A stretch of DNA of 64,000 bases from Martelella mediterranea (GCF_004342225.1 NZ_SMAR01000017.1:1-64000); one strand, 5' to 3'; counted from the first letter of the stretch, positions 27,291 through 37,346 are shown. Made by a program: numbers and translations. Notes: generated by a model not told the origin, from the sequence alone.

Positions 27291-27965
27291 TCAGCCGGCG
27301 GGAACCGCGAGGCTGAAACATGTGAGCACCGCAGCGTAGTGTACCGCTGCGGCAGCAACCACAAATGCATGCCAGATCGCATTCTGGTATTTCAGTTTTT
27401 CCCAGACGTGAAAGATCACACCGGCGGTGTAGATAACGCCACCGATCACGATCAGAATACTCGTTGCCATGGGCAGGAGCGGAAAAAGCGGTCTGGCCAC
27501 GAGAACACCACTCCAACCCATCGCCAGATAAAGCAGAATGGCAACGCGCTCGAACCGGCCGGACCAGATGACTTTAAGGGCAATACCCAAAAGAGCAATC
27601 GCCCATATTGCGATCAGCAACCCGAAAATTACGGGGTCAGCTGTACCGCGCTGCAGAAAGGGCGTGTAGGTTGCGGCGATCAGCACAAAAATCGCACTGT
27701 GATCCAGTCGCTTCAAAAAGCCCTTGGCACGCGCCGAAGATGCGGGCCAGAGATTGTAAGAACAGGAAATCGCCAGCGCCAGAACGAGCCCCGCAGAGTA
27801 GATCCAGGCGGCAGCGATCTCGCCACCATCAGCCCAGACGGTCGCATAGAAAATCAGCACAGTCGCCCCGATGAGCGCCATCACAATGCCGATGCCGTGC
27901 ACAACACCATCAGCCACAAGCTCGCCAAGTTCATACGGCGTTCCGCGCCGTGCCATTATCTTCAT
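27291..27965 (-). CDS. trhA: Hemolysin III / PAQR-family membrane protein (TrhA)
   Basis: A 224-residue seven-helix membrane protein of the PAQR/hemolysin III family, linked in bacteria to membrane-energy homeostasis rather than to true haemolysis. The family signature includes an early GELVADGVVHGIG and a late AIWHAFVVAAAAVHYAAV, the His residues of which are conserved metal ligands together with the Ser/Asp of helix 2 (FLKRLDHSAIFVLIAATYTPF). The start at 27,965 was chosen because an AGG site precedes it and the protein then begins at the conserved N-terminus. Same strand as the TraR and Usp genes upstream. Confidence 0.9.
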   Translation of the reverse strand: MKIMARRGTPYELGELVADGVVHGIGIVMALIGATVLIFYATVWADGGEIAAAWIYSAGLVLALAISCSYNLWPASSARAKGFLKRLDHSAIFVLIAATYTPFLQRGTADPVIFGLLIAIWAIALLGIALKVIWSGRFERVAILLYLAMGWSGVLVARPLFPLLPMATSILIVIGGVIYTAGVIFHVWEKLKYQNAIWHAFVVAAAAVHYAAVLTCFSLAVPAG

Positions 27966-28147
27966 GCACCAAACCTGTTGTCTGCTCACCCTGGAACCAG
28001 CAACGCAGCACCACCACCATATCGTGTCTGACCGTAAAATATCATTCAGGCACTTTTGGTGCGATCACAAACACATGCGTTCAAAATCCGGTTCCGAGCG
28101 CTGACAACAGGATAATCAATAACGGCCTCACGACAACCGCGCGTTTG

Positions 28148-28474
28148 CTAATTCATAGCTGACGCGCATTTTTTGCAAAACGGTGTGTAAGGCACGGCTT
28201 CCAACCTCTCCGGTGAAATTTCATCGCCGCATTTGACACACAGGCCGAAGCGATCTTCGTCAATCCGCTTCAGTGCAGCATCAATCGCCTTGATTTCATC
28301 AGCACCAACATGGCCGAATTCCTCAAGAACTTCATCGTTTTCAGCTTCTGCAGCCCTTTCGGCACTGTCGGCAAGCTTTGTGCGCCCAAGGTCCTTATCA
28401 ACCTTTTGAAGCCGCGCCAGTATCTCGTTTTTCCGGTCAAGCAGAACGGCTCTGAAGTGGGCCTGATCAACCAT
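28148..28474 (-). CDS. TraR/DksA-type C4 zinc-finger protein
   Basis: A 108-residue protein with an N-terminal helical segment (residues 5-60, likely coiled coil, Glu/Ala-rich) and a C-terminal four-cysteine zinc finger, CVKC...CKKC, typical of TraR/DksA. Such proteins enter the secondary channel of RNA polymerase and tune transcription in stress. The longer open frame upstream overlaps the Usp gene; the ATG at 28,474 has GGAGG five bases before it. It lies 40 bases after the Usp gene and is probably in the same transcript. Confidence 0.88.
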   Translation of the reverse strand: MVDQAHFRAVLLDRKNEILARLQKVDKDLGRTKLADSAERAAEAENDEVLEEFGHVGADEIKAIDAALKRIDEDRFGLCVKCGDEISPERLEAVPYTPFCKKCASAMN

Positions 28475-28514
28475 CATTTCCTCCCTTTCTCTCATCAGCC
28501 AGAACGTCTCCGCC

Positions 28515-28925
28515 TCAGCGACGAACCAGAACAGAGCAAGGGGCATGACGGACCACGCGATCAGCCGTTGAGCCAATGAGATAATTGGAAATGTCCGGCC
28601 GGTGCGAAGCGACGATGATCAGATCTGCCTTCTTCTCTTTGGCACAGGCAAGAATCTCGCGCGCCGGAGGGCCAATCCGAATTTCGATAGCGGCATCGAT
28701 TTTCGTGCGGGCTTTAAGCTCATGCAACTTGTCTTTGGCATCTGTCACGGCCTTGTCGACAAGGTCTACCGGGACATCGATGGAGAGATAAGACGGCACC
28801 TCCTCCACGATATGCATGAGAATGATCTCACCATCAGGATCGCACAACTCAGCAGCTTTTTTCAGTATGTCCATTCCTTTGTCGAGCACTGCCACATCGA
28901 CAGGAACAACGATCTTCTTGAACAT
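28515..28925 (-). CDS. Universal stress protein, UspA family
   Basis: A 136-residue single-domain Usp. The sequence KIVVPVDVAVLDKGMDIL at the start and the C-terminal nucleotide-binding motif with DLIIVASHRPD, then GSTADRVVRHAPCSVLVRR, fit the ATP-binding subclass (GxxG-9-GS). Usp proteins of this type accumulate in stationary phase, hypoxia or oxidative stress. An FNR/FixK-like box lies 142 bases upstream of its start, which would fit oxygen-responsive control of Usp and the TraR gene behind it. Confidence 0.92.
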   Translation of the reverse strand: MFKKIVVPVDVAVLDKGMDILKKAAELCDPDGEIILMHIVEEVPSYLSIDVPVDLVDKAVTDAKDKLHELKARTKIDAAIEIRIGPPAREILACAKEKKADLIIVASHRPDISNYLIGSTADRVVRHAPCSVLVRR

Positions 28926-29066
28926 GTCTTCCTCCCAGGCCGAAATTCATGCGCTTAAAACGCATCTCCGACACCCGTCAGTTAAAACCGTTATGCGCTG
29001 GCATACAAGGTGAATACCGACACGCCCGGAATGAATGAACCCTGATACCTGGCGCAGCAACCCGCA

Positions 29067-29080
29067 TTGACTAAGATCAA
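29067..29080 (-). promoter_or_regulatory. FNR/FixK-type box upstream of the Usp gene
   Basis: TTGAC-TAAG-ATCAA differs in one base from the dyad TTGAT-N4-ATCAA recognised by FNR/FixK/FnrL-class regulators. It lies in the intergenic region that reads into the Usp-TraR group. A close dyad match in a 239-base gap, but not tested. Confidence 0.55.
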
Positions 29081-29164
29081 GATTTGCCGGGATCCCGTGC
29101 CAGGCTCAGGCTTGCGGAATCTTACGGTGGCGGTGAATATCGCGCCTTTGCGCTCAAAACCGGA

Positions 29165-29557
29165 TCACGGGTAAAGATACAGCCGTTCCCAGTCGGATCG
29201 CGGGATGACCTTGCCGATCTTGAAACTGAAATTCTTCACCTTCAGCTCGGTCGAGTCGGCTTCGCAATGATAAGATAGGTGGTACCAGGTTTCGCGGGAG
29301 CGAAAGACCGCCCCTTTTGCGTCGATCGTCGTTCCAACAATCTTTGGCGGGCCGAATGTGTAAGCGATCACCTTGTTCGGTGAGAGATCAGAGCGTGCAT
29401 CGTCAATCCGGTTCAGGGCTTCAATGTCGCAACGCTGCTCCAGCTCTTCCTCAGGCGAAAGACGCTCCAGCTCATTGGTCACACGCTTATTCAGCGCAAA
29501 TGCCTGCGAACCACATCCCGCGATCAGAACCAGCCCAACTGCAAGCCATACCTTCAT
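29165..29557 (-). CDS. DUF930-like lipoprotein
   Basis: A 130-residue exported protein. The N-terminus KVWLAVGLVLIAGC fits a lipoprotein signal with Cys15 in the lipobox (IAGC). The mature part, LERLSPEEELEQRCDIEALNRID, and later FRSRETWYHLSYHCEAD, KNFSFKIGKVIP match what I recall of DUF930, a family largely confined to Rhizobiales. Function unknown. The longer frame to 29,599 begins before the signal peptide and is not preferred. Confidence 0.75.
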   Translation of the reverse strand: MKVWLAVGLVLIAGCGSQAFALNKRVTNELERLSPEEELEQRCDIEALNRIDDARSDLSPNKVIAYTFGPPKIVGTTIDAKGAVFRSRETWYHLSYHCEADSTELKVKNFSFKIGKVIPRSDWERLYLYP

Positions 29558-29723
29558 TCCGAATTCCTCTGACTGACATCTATCGTAATATAATAACATT
29601 CTAACAAAATCATCCTTTGCCCCCGCATCATGTCAGGAACATGGCAAGGCGCTTTCGCCTTGATGAAGCCCGCCCCAACGCCTATCTTCCAGCCTCCATT
29701 CAAACCAGAGGTCGGTTCATATC

Positions 29724-31838
29724 GTGACACGCTTTTCCAATCTTCCACAGCCACCTAAAGCCGCAAAGCACCCCACATCGGATACGCATCACGGCAAAAC
29801 GCGCGTTGACGATTACGCATGGTTACGGGCTGAGAACTGGCAGGCGATGTTCAAGGATCCGGCCATTCTTGATCCGGCAATCCGTCAGCATCTTGAAGCG
29901 GAAAACGACTATATGAAAGCGGCAATGGCCGATACGGAAGCCTTGCAGAAGACCTTGTTCGCAGAAATGCGCGGCAGGATCAAAGAGGATGACAGTTCCG
30001 TGCCGATGAAGGATGGGCCATTTGCATACGGCACAGCGTTTCGCACAGGCGGGGAACAACCATACTTCTTCCGCATCCCGCGTGATGGCGATATCGCGGA
30101 CACTTCAGCGCGAGAAATCCTGCTCGACGGCGACAAGGAAGCATCGGGCAAGGCCTATTTCGATATCGGCGACTTTGATTGCACCACAGATCACAGCCGC
30201 GCCAGCTGGAGCTATGACGACAAAGGGTCTGAATTTTACACGATCCGCATTCGTGACCTCACCTCAGGTGAAGACCTTGAGGACAAGCTTGAGAACACCG
30301 GCGGCGATGCCGTCTGGGCTCCGGATGGCAAAAGCCTTTTTTACACTGAAGTCGATGAAAACCACCGCCCGTCGAAGGTGTTTCACCATATCATCGGAAC
30401 AGAGCAGAGCGAAGACCGTCTTGTTTATGAAGAACAGGATCCCGGCTTCTTCGTTGGCATTGACGGATCGCTGATTGATGATTTCATCTATATCGATATT
30501 CACGATCATCAGACATCGGAAGTCAGGCTGATCCCGACCAGTGATCTGACGCGCACGCCTGAGGCTGTGGCCGAGCGCGAAACCATGGTTGAATATGACA
30601 TTACCGAAGGCGGGGATGTTTTTTACATCCTGACCAATGCTGATGGCGCCAAAGACTTCAAAATCATGGAAGCACCTGTGAATGCGCCGGGCAAGGTAAA
30701 CTGGAAAGAAGTCGTGCCGCATCAGCCGGGCCGCCTGATCCTCAGCCATGTCGCGTATAAACGCCACCTGATCTGGCTTGAGCGCTATAACGGCCTGCCG
30801 CGGATCATGATCCGCGAACGGGCCACCGGCGAAGAACACGCGATTGCTTTCGATGAGGAAGCCTATTCACTCGGCCTTCAGGGCTGGGCCGAATATGACA
30901 CGGATGTCATTCGCTTCTCCTACTCCTCCATGACGACACCAAGCCAGCTCTTCGACTACAATATGGTGACGCGGGAACGCACTTTGCTGAAAACGCAGGA
31001 AGTGCCCTCAGGCCATAATCCGGATGATTACATCACCCGCCGGATTTTCGCGAAAGCCGAAGACGGCGCACTGGTCCCGGTCAGCTTGGTTTATCGCAAA
31101 GATACACCGCTTGATGGATCAGCCCCCTGCCTGCTCTATGGCTACGGCGCTTATGGCATCGCGGTTCCCGCTTCATTTTCAACCAACTGCCTGTCACTGG
31201 CAGATCGCGGCTTTGTTTATGCCATCGCCCATATACGCGGCGGCAAGGACAAGGGTTTTGCCTGGTATGAAAACGGCAAGATGTTTCACAAGAAGAATAC
31301 GTTTTCCGATTTCATCGCGGCAGCAGATGCACTGGTGGCAGAAGGTTTCACCGCCCACGGAAATATTGTGGCAGAAGGTGGCTCGGCTGGCGGTATGCTG
31401 ATGGGCGCAATCGCCAATATGGCACCGGAAAAGTTCTCAGGCATTATCGCAGCAGTACCGTTCGTTGACGTTCTGACAACGATGCTGGATGACACTTTGC
31501 CACTGACCCCGCCGGAATGGCCGGAATGGGGCAACCCGATCAAATCGGAAGCATCATACGATTATATGGCCAGCTACAGCCCATATGATAATGTTGCAGA
31601 CAAGTCCTACCCGGCCATTCTTGCGCTTGCCGGACTGACAGATCCGCGGGTTACATATTGGGAACCGGCAAAATGGGTCGCAAAATTGCGAGAGCATACC
31701 ACCGGAAAAGAGCCTATATTGCTGAAAACCAATATGGACGCCGGACATGGTGGCGCTTCCGGCCGGTTTGAGCGCCTGAATGAAATTGCGCTGGAATATG
31801 CATTTGCTATCAAGGTTGCGGAAAAGATGGACGTCTGA
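29724..31838 (+). CDS. ptrB: Oligopeptidase B (S9A prolyl-oligopeptidase family)
   Basis: A 704-residue cytoplasmic serine peptidase cutting short peptides after basic residues. The N-terminal half is the seven-bladed propeller, starting with HHGKTRVDDYAWLR and an YSLGLQGWAEYDTD segment. The catalytic half begins near LLYGYGAYG. The catalytic Ser lies in EGGSAGGMLMG, the Asp is expected in GLTDPRVTYWEP and the His in DAGHGGASGR. The start is GTG with an AGAGG site ahead. It is followed 49 bases later by a DUF2254 gene. Confidence 0.93.
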   Translation: MTRFSNLPQPPKAAKHPTSDTHHGKTRVDDYAWLRAENWQAMFKDPAILDPAIRQHLEAENDYMKAAMADTEALQKTLFAEMRGRIKEDDSSVPMKDGPFAYGTAFRTGGEQPYFFRIPRDGDIADTSAREILLDGDKEASGKAYFDIGDFDCTTDHSRASWSYDDKGSEFYTIRIRDLTSGEDLEDKLENTGGDAVWAPDGKSLFYTEVDENHRPSKVFHHIIGTEQSEDRLVYEEQDPGFFVGIDGSLIDDFIYIDIHDHQTSEVRLIPTSDLTRTPEAVAERETMVEYDITEGGDVFYILTNADGAKDFKIMEAPVNAPGKVNWKEVVPHQPGRLILSHVAYKRHLIWLERYNGLPRIMIRERATGEEHAIAFDEEAYSLGLQGWAEYDTDVIRFSYSSMTTPSQLFDYNMVTRERTLLKTQEVPSGHNPDDYITRRIFAKAEDGALVPVSLVYRKDTPLDGSAPCLLYGYGAYGIAVPASFSTNCLSLADRGFVYAIAHIRGGKDKGFAWYENGKMFHKKNTFSDFIAAADALVAEGFTAHGNIVAEGGSAGGMLMGAIANMAPEKFSGIIAAVPFVDVLTTMLDDTLPLTPPEWPEWGNPIKSEASYDYMASYSPYDNVADKSYPAILALAGLTDPRVTYWEPAKWVAKLREHTTGKEPILLKTNMDAGHGGASGRFERLNEIALEYAFAIKVAEKMDV

Positions 31839-31887
31839 TCAAAAACAGGCAGTCTGACGCCGTTGAACACGAAGGAGTGCCTGCCGC

Positions 31888-33183
31888 ATGAAACTTGAGA
31901 TGTCCCGCCGTCTGTGGGTGATTTCGCAAACCATGCGGCAGATCTGGTTCGTTGCGGCGATTTACTGTGTTGCGGGTATCGTGACTGCCCTCATCGGCAT
32001 TATGCTGAATCCATATATTCCTCCGGGCATAGGCAGAACCATTGGCGCCAATTCAGTCAGTTCATTGCTGACGATCATTGCCAGCAGTATGCTGACTGTG
32101 CTGATTTTCTCGCTCAATACCGTGGTTCAGGCAACATCTGCTGCCGCCAGCAGCGCCACGCCACGCGCCGTTGGCACGCTTCTGGAAGACCGTACAGCCC
32201 AGTCGGCGCTTTCAACCTTCCTGGGGTCTTTCATTTTCAGCCTCGTTGGCCTTGTTGCTCTGAATACCAATCTTTACGGCGATGGTGGACGTCTCGTCCT
32301 GTTCATCGCAACGCTGGCAGTGATCGTGCTGATTGTGATCATCCTGCTGCGCTGGATTAATTATCTGGGCAGGCTCGGTAAGATCAGTCGCACCATTGAA
32401 CAGGTCGAAGGCTCTGCTTCCACATCGATGCACAACTACCGCAGGAATCCCTATCTTGGTGGTAAGCCCTTTGATGGGAAGCTGCCAGCCGGTTTACATA
32501 TGATCGAGCTGGATAAGATCGGCTACTTACGGTTTGTCGATATCTCGACGCTTGACACTGTCGCAGAACAGCTCGATGCCGACATTTATATTCTGGAGCG
32601 TGCAGGCGCAATGGTGGCCCCGGGACGATATGTGGCCGGCCTGCTGCTGAAAGAAGGCCAGTCACTTCCCGACGAGGAAACGCTTGAAACCCTCCATCAT
32701 GCATTCACCGTCGGCAATGAGCGCTCCTATACACAAGACCCGCTTTACGGGCTGACAGTCCTTTCGCAGGTCGCCGTCAGGGCTCTGTCGCCTGCCGTCA
32801 ATGACCCCGGCACCGCCATTGATGTTCTGGGACACCTCATCAGAGTTATGGTGGAAGGCAAAAAGCTGGAGCCGCAAGACGAGCCCAGCCACCCGCGCAT
32901 TCATGTCCGGGAGATTGAAGCTGTTGATTTCTTCGATGCCGCCTTCACTGCGATTTCCCGGGATGGTGCAGGAATGGCAGAGGTTGGCATTCATCTGCAG
33001 CATGCTTTTCATGCGCTGAAGGTTGTTCCGCTGGAGGGCTACGAAGAGGCTGCGGATGCATTTTCGTCTGTTGCGCTTGAGCGCGCCCGTGAGACACTTG
33101 CCTTCCGGAGCGATATCGAGAGGCTGGACAGCCTTGTTCAGGGACACAACACAGCCCGTCATATTCTTCAGCGGAACAAATAA
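31888..33183 (+). CDS. DUF2254 membrane protein
   Basis: A 431-residue inner-membrane protein of the DUF2254 family. Four or so hydrophobic helices fill the first 150 residues (IWFVAAIYCVAGIVTALIGI, LLTIIASSMLTVLIFSLNTV). A soluble C-terminal half contains the conserved YLRFVDISTLDTVA and the AVRALSPAVNDPGTAID block, the most recognisable part of the family. The function is unknown. GAAGGAG lies ten bases before the start. Possibly co-transcribed with ptrB. Confidence 0.88.
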   Translation: MKLEMSRRLWVISQTMRQIWFVAAIYCVAGIVTALIGIMLNPYIPPGIGRTIGANSVSSLLTIIASSMLTVLIFSLNTVVQATSAAASSATPRAVGTLLEDRTAQSALSTFLGSFIFSLVGLVALNTNLYGDGGRLVLFIATLAVIVLIVIILLRWINYLGRLGKISRTIEQVEGSASTSMHNYRRNPYLGGKPFDGKLPAGLHMIELDKIGYLRFVDISTLDTVAEQLDADIYILERAGAMVAPGRYVAGLLLKEGQSLPDEETLETLHHAFTVGNERSYTQDPLYGLTVLSQVAVRALSPAVNDPGTAIDVLGHLIRVMVEGKKLEPQDEPSHPRIHVREIEAVDFFDAAFTAISRDGAGMAEVGIHLQHAFHALKVVPLEGYEEAADAFSSVALERARETLAFRSDIERLDSLVQGHNTARHILQRNK

Positions 33184-33440
33184 TCCATATTCTCGTTAAA
33201 TGAATGAGGGTCGCGGGCGCGATTTGTCGCGTCCAGACTTTCTTTCCGGCGAGCGAAAAGTCGAGATCACGCAGTCGATTTCCTGACGATATCTTCGATA
33301 CGCTCCCGGATTGCACACTCCGCGTTCGGAACGCTTTGCGTCTGCGGATGTAACCCTGCGTTCCGGTACATTCAAACAGCGCATCCATTAAGGTGATGTC
33401 GTTCCGCTCGCCTTGATCCTGCGTCAGGAGATGGTGAACC

Positions 33441-35762
33441 ATGATCATTTTCACAAGTTTTGTTTTTGCGCTCATCGGCCTGTTTCTCGGCGGTGGCGGC
33501 GTCTGGCTGATCACATTGGGTGGCAGCTGGTATTACCTTCTTGCAGGCATCGCATTTCTTGCGACCGCCATTTTAATCTTTCTCCGAAATCCGCTTGCGT
33601 TCTGGGTCTACGGCCTGACGATCCTCGCTTCGCTCGTATGGGCGCTCTGGGAAGTCGGCTTCGACTGGTGGCAGCTTGGCACACGTGGCGGGCTGATCGT
33701 GCTTCTTGGCCTCTGGATGTTACTGCCATGGGTGCGTAAACCGCTTGTTGCAAACGCGAGAGATGAAACAGTCGCCAAAGGAGCAGCCTGGCCGACGGCC
33801 ATCGCAGCAGCCGTTGCAATCGTTGTTGCCGGGGTTTCCCTGACGACAGACCCTCACGCCATTTCCGGAGAGCTTCCGGGCGCACGCAATTCCGGTGCCG
33901 CTCCTGCGGAGACAGTTCCCGCTGGCGAATGGCATGCTTATGGCCGCTCGGAAAAAGGCCAGCGCTATTCGCCACTAGACCAGATCAACACCGATAACGT
34001 TGCCAATCTCGAGCTTGCCTGGCAGGCCCGCACCGGCGACATGAAAGTGCCCAATGATGTGGTCGAGACCACCTATGAAAACACCCCACTGATGGTGAAT
34101 GATACGCTCTATGTGTGCACGCCGCATAGCTGGGCGATGGCGTTTGACGCCAAAACCGGCGAGCAGAAGTGGAAATTTGATCCGAAGATACCGGTCGACG
34201 GCAACCGCCAGCATCAGACCTGCCGCGGTGTCACCTATTACGACGACCCCGACATTGCCGAAGGCCAACGCTGCAAGCAGCGCATTTATCTGCCGACTTC
34301 GGATGCAAGGCTGATTGCGCTCAATGCCGCCGATGGCACTGTCTGCGAAAGTTTCGCGGATAACGGAACTCTGCACCTTGAGCAGAACATGCCCTACAAA
34401 ACGCAAGGGTATTATTATTCAACTTCGGCGCCTCTGGCGATCAACGGCAAGATCGTCGTCGGCGGATCAGTGAATGACAATTATTCAACCGATAGTCCCT
34501 CGGGCGTGATCAGGGCCTACGACATTGATACCGGCGAACTGCTGTGGAACTTCGATAGCGGCAACCCGACCCAGACAGAGCCGATCGGCCCTGACGAAAC
34601 CTACACCAAGAATTCGCCGAACAGCTGGTCGGTGATGTCGGGCGACAGCGATCTTGGTCTCATCTACGCACCGATGGGCAATCGCACACCGGATCAGCTT
34701 GGCATGAACCGTTCTCCCTCTGAGGAGAAGTATTCATCCGGCATTCTGGCACTTGATGCAGAAACCGGAGAGCCCACCTGGTTCTTCCAGGGTGTTCACC
34801 ATGACCTTTGGGATATGGATGCCCCTGCCCAGCCTGCTCTTCTTAACCTGACCATTGATGGCGAGAACATTCCTGCCCTGGTCGCGGCGACGAAACAGGG
34901 CGAGATTTTCGTGTTGAATCGTCAGACCGGCGAACCTGTACTGCCGGTGGAAGAGGTTCCGGCGCCACAGGAAGGCGCAATTCCGGAGGAAAAGGCGCTT
35001 TCCCCGACGCAACCGGTTTCTGCGCTGTCCTTCAAGCCGCCGAAGCTGACGGGCAAGGACATGTGGGGCGCGACACCGCTCGATCAGCTCGCATGCCGTA
35101 TCAAACTGAAGCAGTACAACTATGAAGGCCGATATACGCCGCCGTCCACCAGCGGAACAATCGTCTATCCGGGCAATTTCGGTACGTTTAACTGGGGATC
35201 TGTCGCAATAGATCCGGAGCGCCAGATCATGTTCGGTATGCCGGTCTACATGGCCTATACATCAACCCTGATCCCGAAGAGCGATCCGAGCGCTCCAACT
35301 GAAGGTATCAACTCCAATAATGGCGCACCCTATGCCGTTGCCTTCTCCACACTGCTCGGCCCTCTGGGTGTTCCTTGCCAGGCGCCACCATGGGGCTATG
35401 TCGCAGGCGCAGATCTGACCACGGGTGACATCGTGTGGAAACATAAGAACGGGACCATTCAGGACATGAACCCGCTGGGTCTCAAGATCAAAATGGGCGT
35501 TCCCGGCATTGGTGGTCCGATTGTCACCAAGGGCGGCGTCGCCTTCCTCGGCGCAGCCATGGACAACTATCTGCGCGGTTACAGTGTCACGACCGGTGAG
35601 CAACTCTGGGAAGCGCGCCTTCCTGCTGGGGGGCAGGCAACGCCGATGACCTATGAAACCAGTGACGGCACACAATATGTGGTTATCGTGGCTGGCGGGC
35701 ATGGCTCCGTCGGCACTGAAAGCGGTGATTACATCATGGCCTATAAACTGCCGGAAAGCTGA
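33441..35762 (+). CDS. gcd: Membrane-bound PQQ-dependent glucose (quinate/shikimate) dehydrogenase
   Basis: A 773-residue quinoprotein. Five hydrophobic segments occupy about residues 1-130, anchoring it to the inner membrane. The periplasmic propeller follows: the PQQ-domain start EWHAYGRSEKGQRYSPL, the HQTCRGV block, the metal-site region VWDMD-like HHDLWDMDAPAQP, and repeated tryptophan-docking motifs. Length matches the glucose dehydrogenase group. It oxidises aldose sugar or a related polyol and feeds ubiquinone. PQQ synthesis genes are not in the window. CAGGAG precedes the start; a terminator follows. Confidence 0.93.
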   Translation: MIIFTSFVFALIGLFLGGGGVWLITLGGSWYYLLAGIAFLATAILIFLRNPLAFWVYGLTILASLVWALWEVGFDWWQLGTRGGLIVLLGLWMLLPWVRKPLVANARDETVAKGAAWPTAIAAAVAIVVAGVSLTTDPHAISGELPGARNSGAAPAETVPAGEWHAYGRSEKGQRYSPLDQINTDNVANLELAWQARTGDMKVPNDVVETTYENTPLMVNDTLYVCTPHSWAMAFDAKTGEQKWKFDPKIPVDGNRQHQTCRGVTYYDDPDIAEGQRCKQRIYLPTSDARLIALNAADGTVCESFADNGTLHLEQNMPYKTQGYYYSTSAPLAINGKIVVGGSVNDNYSTDSPSGVIRAYDIDTGELLWNFDSGNPTQTEPIGPDETYTKNSPNSWSVMSGDSDLGLIYAPMGNRTPDQLGMNRSPSEEKYSSGILALDAETGEPTWFFQGVHHDLWDMDAPAQPALLNLTIDGENIPALVAATKQGEIFVLNRQTGEPVLPVEEVPAPQEGAIPEEKALSPTQPVSALSFKPPKLTGKDMWGATPLDQLACRIKLKQYNYEGRYTPPSTSGTIVYPGNFGTFNWGSVAIDPERQIMFGMPVYMAYTSTLIPKSDPSAPTEGINSNNGAPYAVAFSTLLGPLGVPCQAPPWGYVAGADLTTGDIVWKHKNGTIQDMNPLGLKIKMGVPGIGGPIVTKGGVAFLGAAMDNYLRGYSVTTGEQLWEARLPAGGQATPMTYETSDGTQYVVIVAGGHGSVGTESGDYIMAYKLPES

Positions 35763-35782
35763 TCTTTCCTCGTCAACAATAC

Positions 35783-35810
35783 AGGCGTCGCCTTCGAGCG
35801 GCGCTTTTTT
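35783..35810 (+). terminator. Rho-independent terminator of gcd
   Basis: Stem GCGTCGC/GCGGCGC (one G-T pair) with a six-base loop, then six T. Confidence 0.8.
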
Positions 35811-35985
35811 CGTGCAGATATCGAACGGAGTGTTCACTGGTTTCCGGTGCGCCCAGAAAGTGATGATTGTTGACTATCATCACAATAGAGTATTTAAGGC
35901 ACTTAGAACCCGCCAGCCCGCAATGCGCCCGCGCTTTACATATCAAGCGGACGACTGGTCCCGTAGTTCATCAAAAGTCTATTCT

Positions 35986-37200
35986 ATGAAATACGTTAAT
36001 ACGCTGACTATGGCGATTGGGCTGGCCTGCATCACGGCGCTTGCTCCTCTCGCGACCGATATGTATTTGCCAGCCCTTCCGCTGATTGCAGATGCCCTCA
36101 ACACAACAGATGGCGCTGTCTCCTACTCGGCCATGACCTTTTTTGCAGGATTTACGGTCGGACAGCTCTTCTACGGCCCGATCTCGGACCGCGTTGGACG
36201 CAAGCCTGTAGTCTATTTTGCGCTCGGCCTGTTCATCCTCGGCTCACTCGGTACGATGCTGTCGCAGTCCATCGAAACGATGCTCATCTGGCGTTTTATT
36301 CAGGGCCTTGGAGGTTCTGTTGGCATGGTGACATCCATGGCCATGGTGCGCGATCTCTATACGGGCCAGACAGCCGCCAAACTGCTTGCGATCATTATGA
36401 TGATCACCGGTCTTGCTCCTATTGTCGCGCCTATGGTCGGCAGCCTGATCCTGCTTGTCGCAGGGTGGCGCTCGATCTTCGCATTTTTCGTCGCTTTCGG
36501 TATTTTCTCTCTGCTTTATATCCGCTTTATTCTGCCGGAAACGCGCATGGAAGAACTGAGGCAGAATTCTCGGCCCGGCCATGCTGTTATCCACTATGCG
36601 CGCCTTCTGACCAGTTCGCATTTCATCCCCTTTGCCGGAACACTGGCTTTGGCGCAGGGTGCATTCTTCGCCTATATCGGCGGCTCATCAGCTGTCTTCA
36701 TCAACATGAAAGGTCTGTCACCCCAGATGTTCTCGCTTGCTTTCGGATTTAATGCCATCGGCATGGCCGTTGGCGCTCAGGGCGGCGCACGGCTGATCGG
36801 TCCGCTCGGTGCGCGCACTGTGGCACGCATTGCCACCTGCACCTACGCGATTTCTCTGACGTCGCTTCTGGCGCTTGAACTGACGGTTGGCACTGAGCTC
36901 TGGATGATGATGACTTTGTTCTTCGTTGCCATGATCGCCATGGGCGCAATCCTGACGAACTGCAACATGCTGGCGATGGAAGCGCACGGACAGATTGCCG
37001 GTGTCGCAGCGGCGCTTGCCGGTGCGCTTGGCTTTGGTTTCGGCGCAATCGGCACGGGCCTTGTGAGCGCATTTGCAAACGGCACGGCAGTTCCACTTTT
37101 CGCAATCATGTCAGGCTTCGCGATCATGGCTGCACTGGTGGCACTGACCAGCTTCGGGCGCGAAAAAGTGCACCCAATGGCACACCCGGAACACCAATAA
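35986..37200 (+). CDS. Bcr/CflA-type MFS drug exporter
   Basis: A 404-residue twelve-helix permease of the Bcr/CflA drug-resistance subfamily. Typical are the N-terminal LAPLATDMYLPALPLIADAL, the motif-A loop YGPISDRVGRKPV and the GGSVGMVTSMAMVRDLYTG and TGLAPIVAPMVGSLI segments. An upstream in-frame extension into gcd is ignored because the exporter N-terminus starts here. No clear Shine-Dalgarno precedes this ATG, so translation may be weak or use a nearby start. There is a second Bcr/CflA-type exporter at 41,899. Confidence 0.9.
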   Translation: MKYVNTLTMAIGLACITALAPLATDMYLPALPLIADALNTTDGAVSYSAMTFFAGFTVGQLFYGPISDRVGRKPVVYFALGLFILGSLGTMLSQSIETMLIWRFIQGLGGSVGMVTSMAMVRDLYTGQTAAKLLAIIMMITGLAPIVAPMVGSLILLVAGWRSIFAFFVAFGIFSLLYIRFILPETRMEELRQNSRPGHAVIHYARLLTSSHFIPFAGTLALAQGAFFAYIGGSSAVFINMKGLSPQMFSLAFGFNAIGMAVGAQGGARLIGPLGARTVARIATCTYAISLTSLLALELTVGTELWMMMTLFFVAMIAMGAILTNCNMLAMEAHGQIAGVAAALAGALGFGFGAIGTGLVSAFANGTAVPLFAIMSGFAIMAALVALTSFGREKVHPMAHPEHQ

Positions 37201-37295
37201 AGCCCGTAACGCGCCGGACGCGGCTTTTGTTCCCGCCCGGCGCAAAGGTATTTTGACATTTTTCAGGTTGCCGAAAATGGCCTTGGCACCTATGT

Positions 37296-37313
37296 ATTTG
37301 GCAAGCGCCAAAT
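37296..37313. promoter_or_regulatory. Operator-like palindrome upstream of sodB
   Basis: ATTTGGC-AAGC-GCCAAAT is a perfect 7-bp inverted repeat ending 33 bases before the sodB start, in the 146-base gap. It is a candidate regulator site for oxidative or metal response; I cannot name the regulator. Confidence 0.4.
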
Positions 37314-37346
37314 CACAAAGTTAGGCTGCCAAAAGGAGTATTGAAG

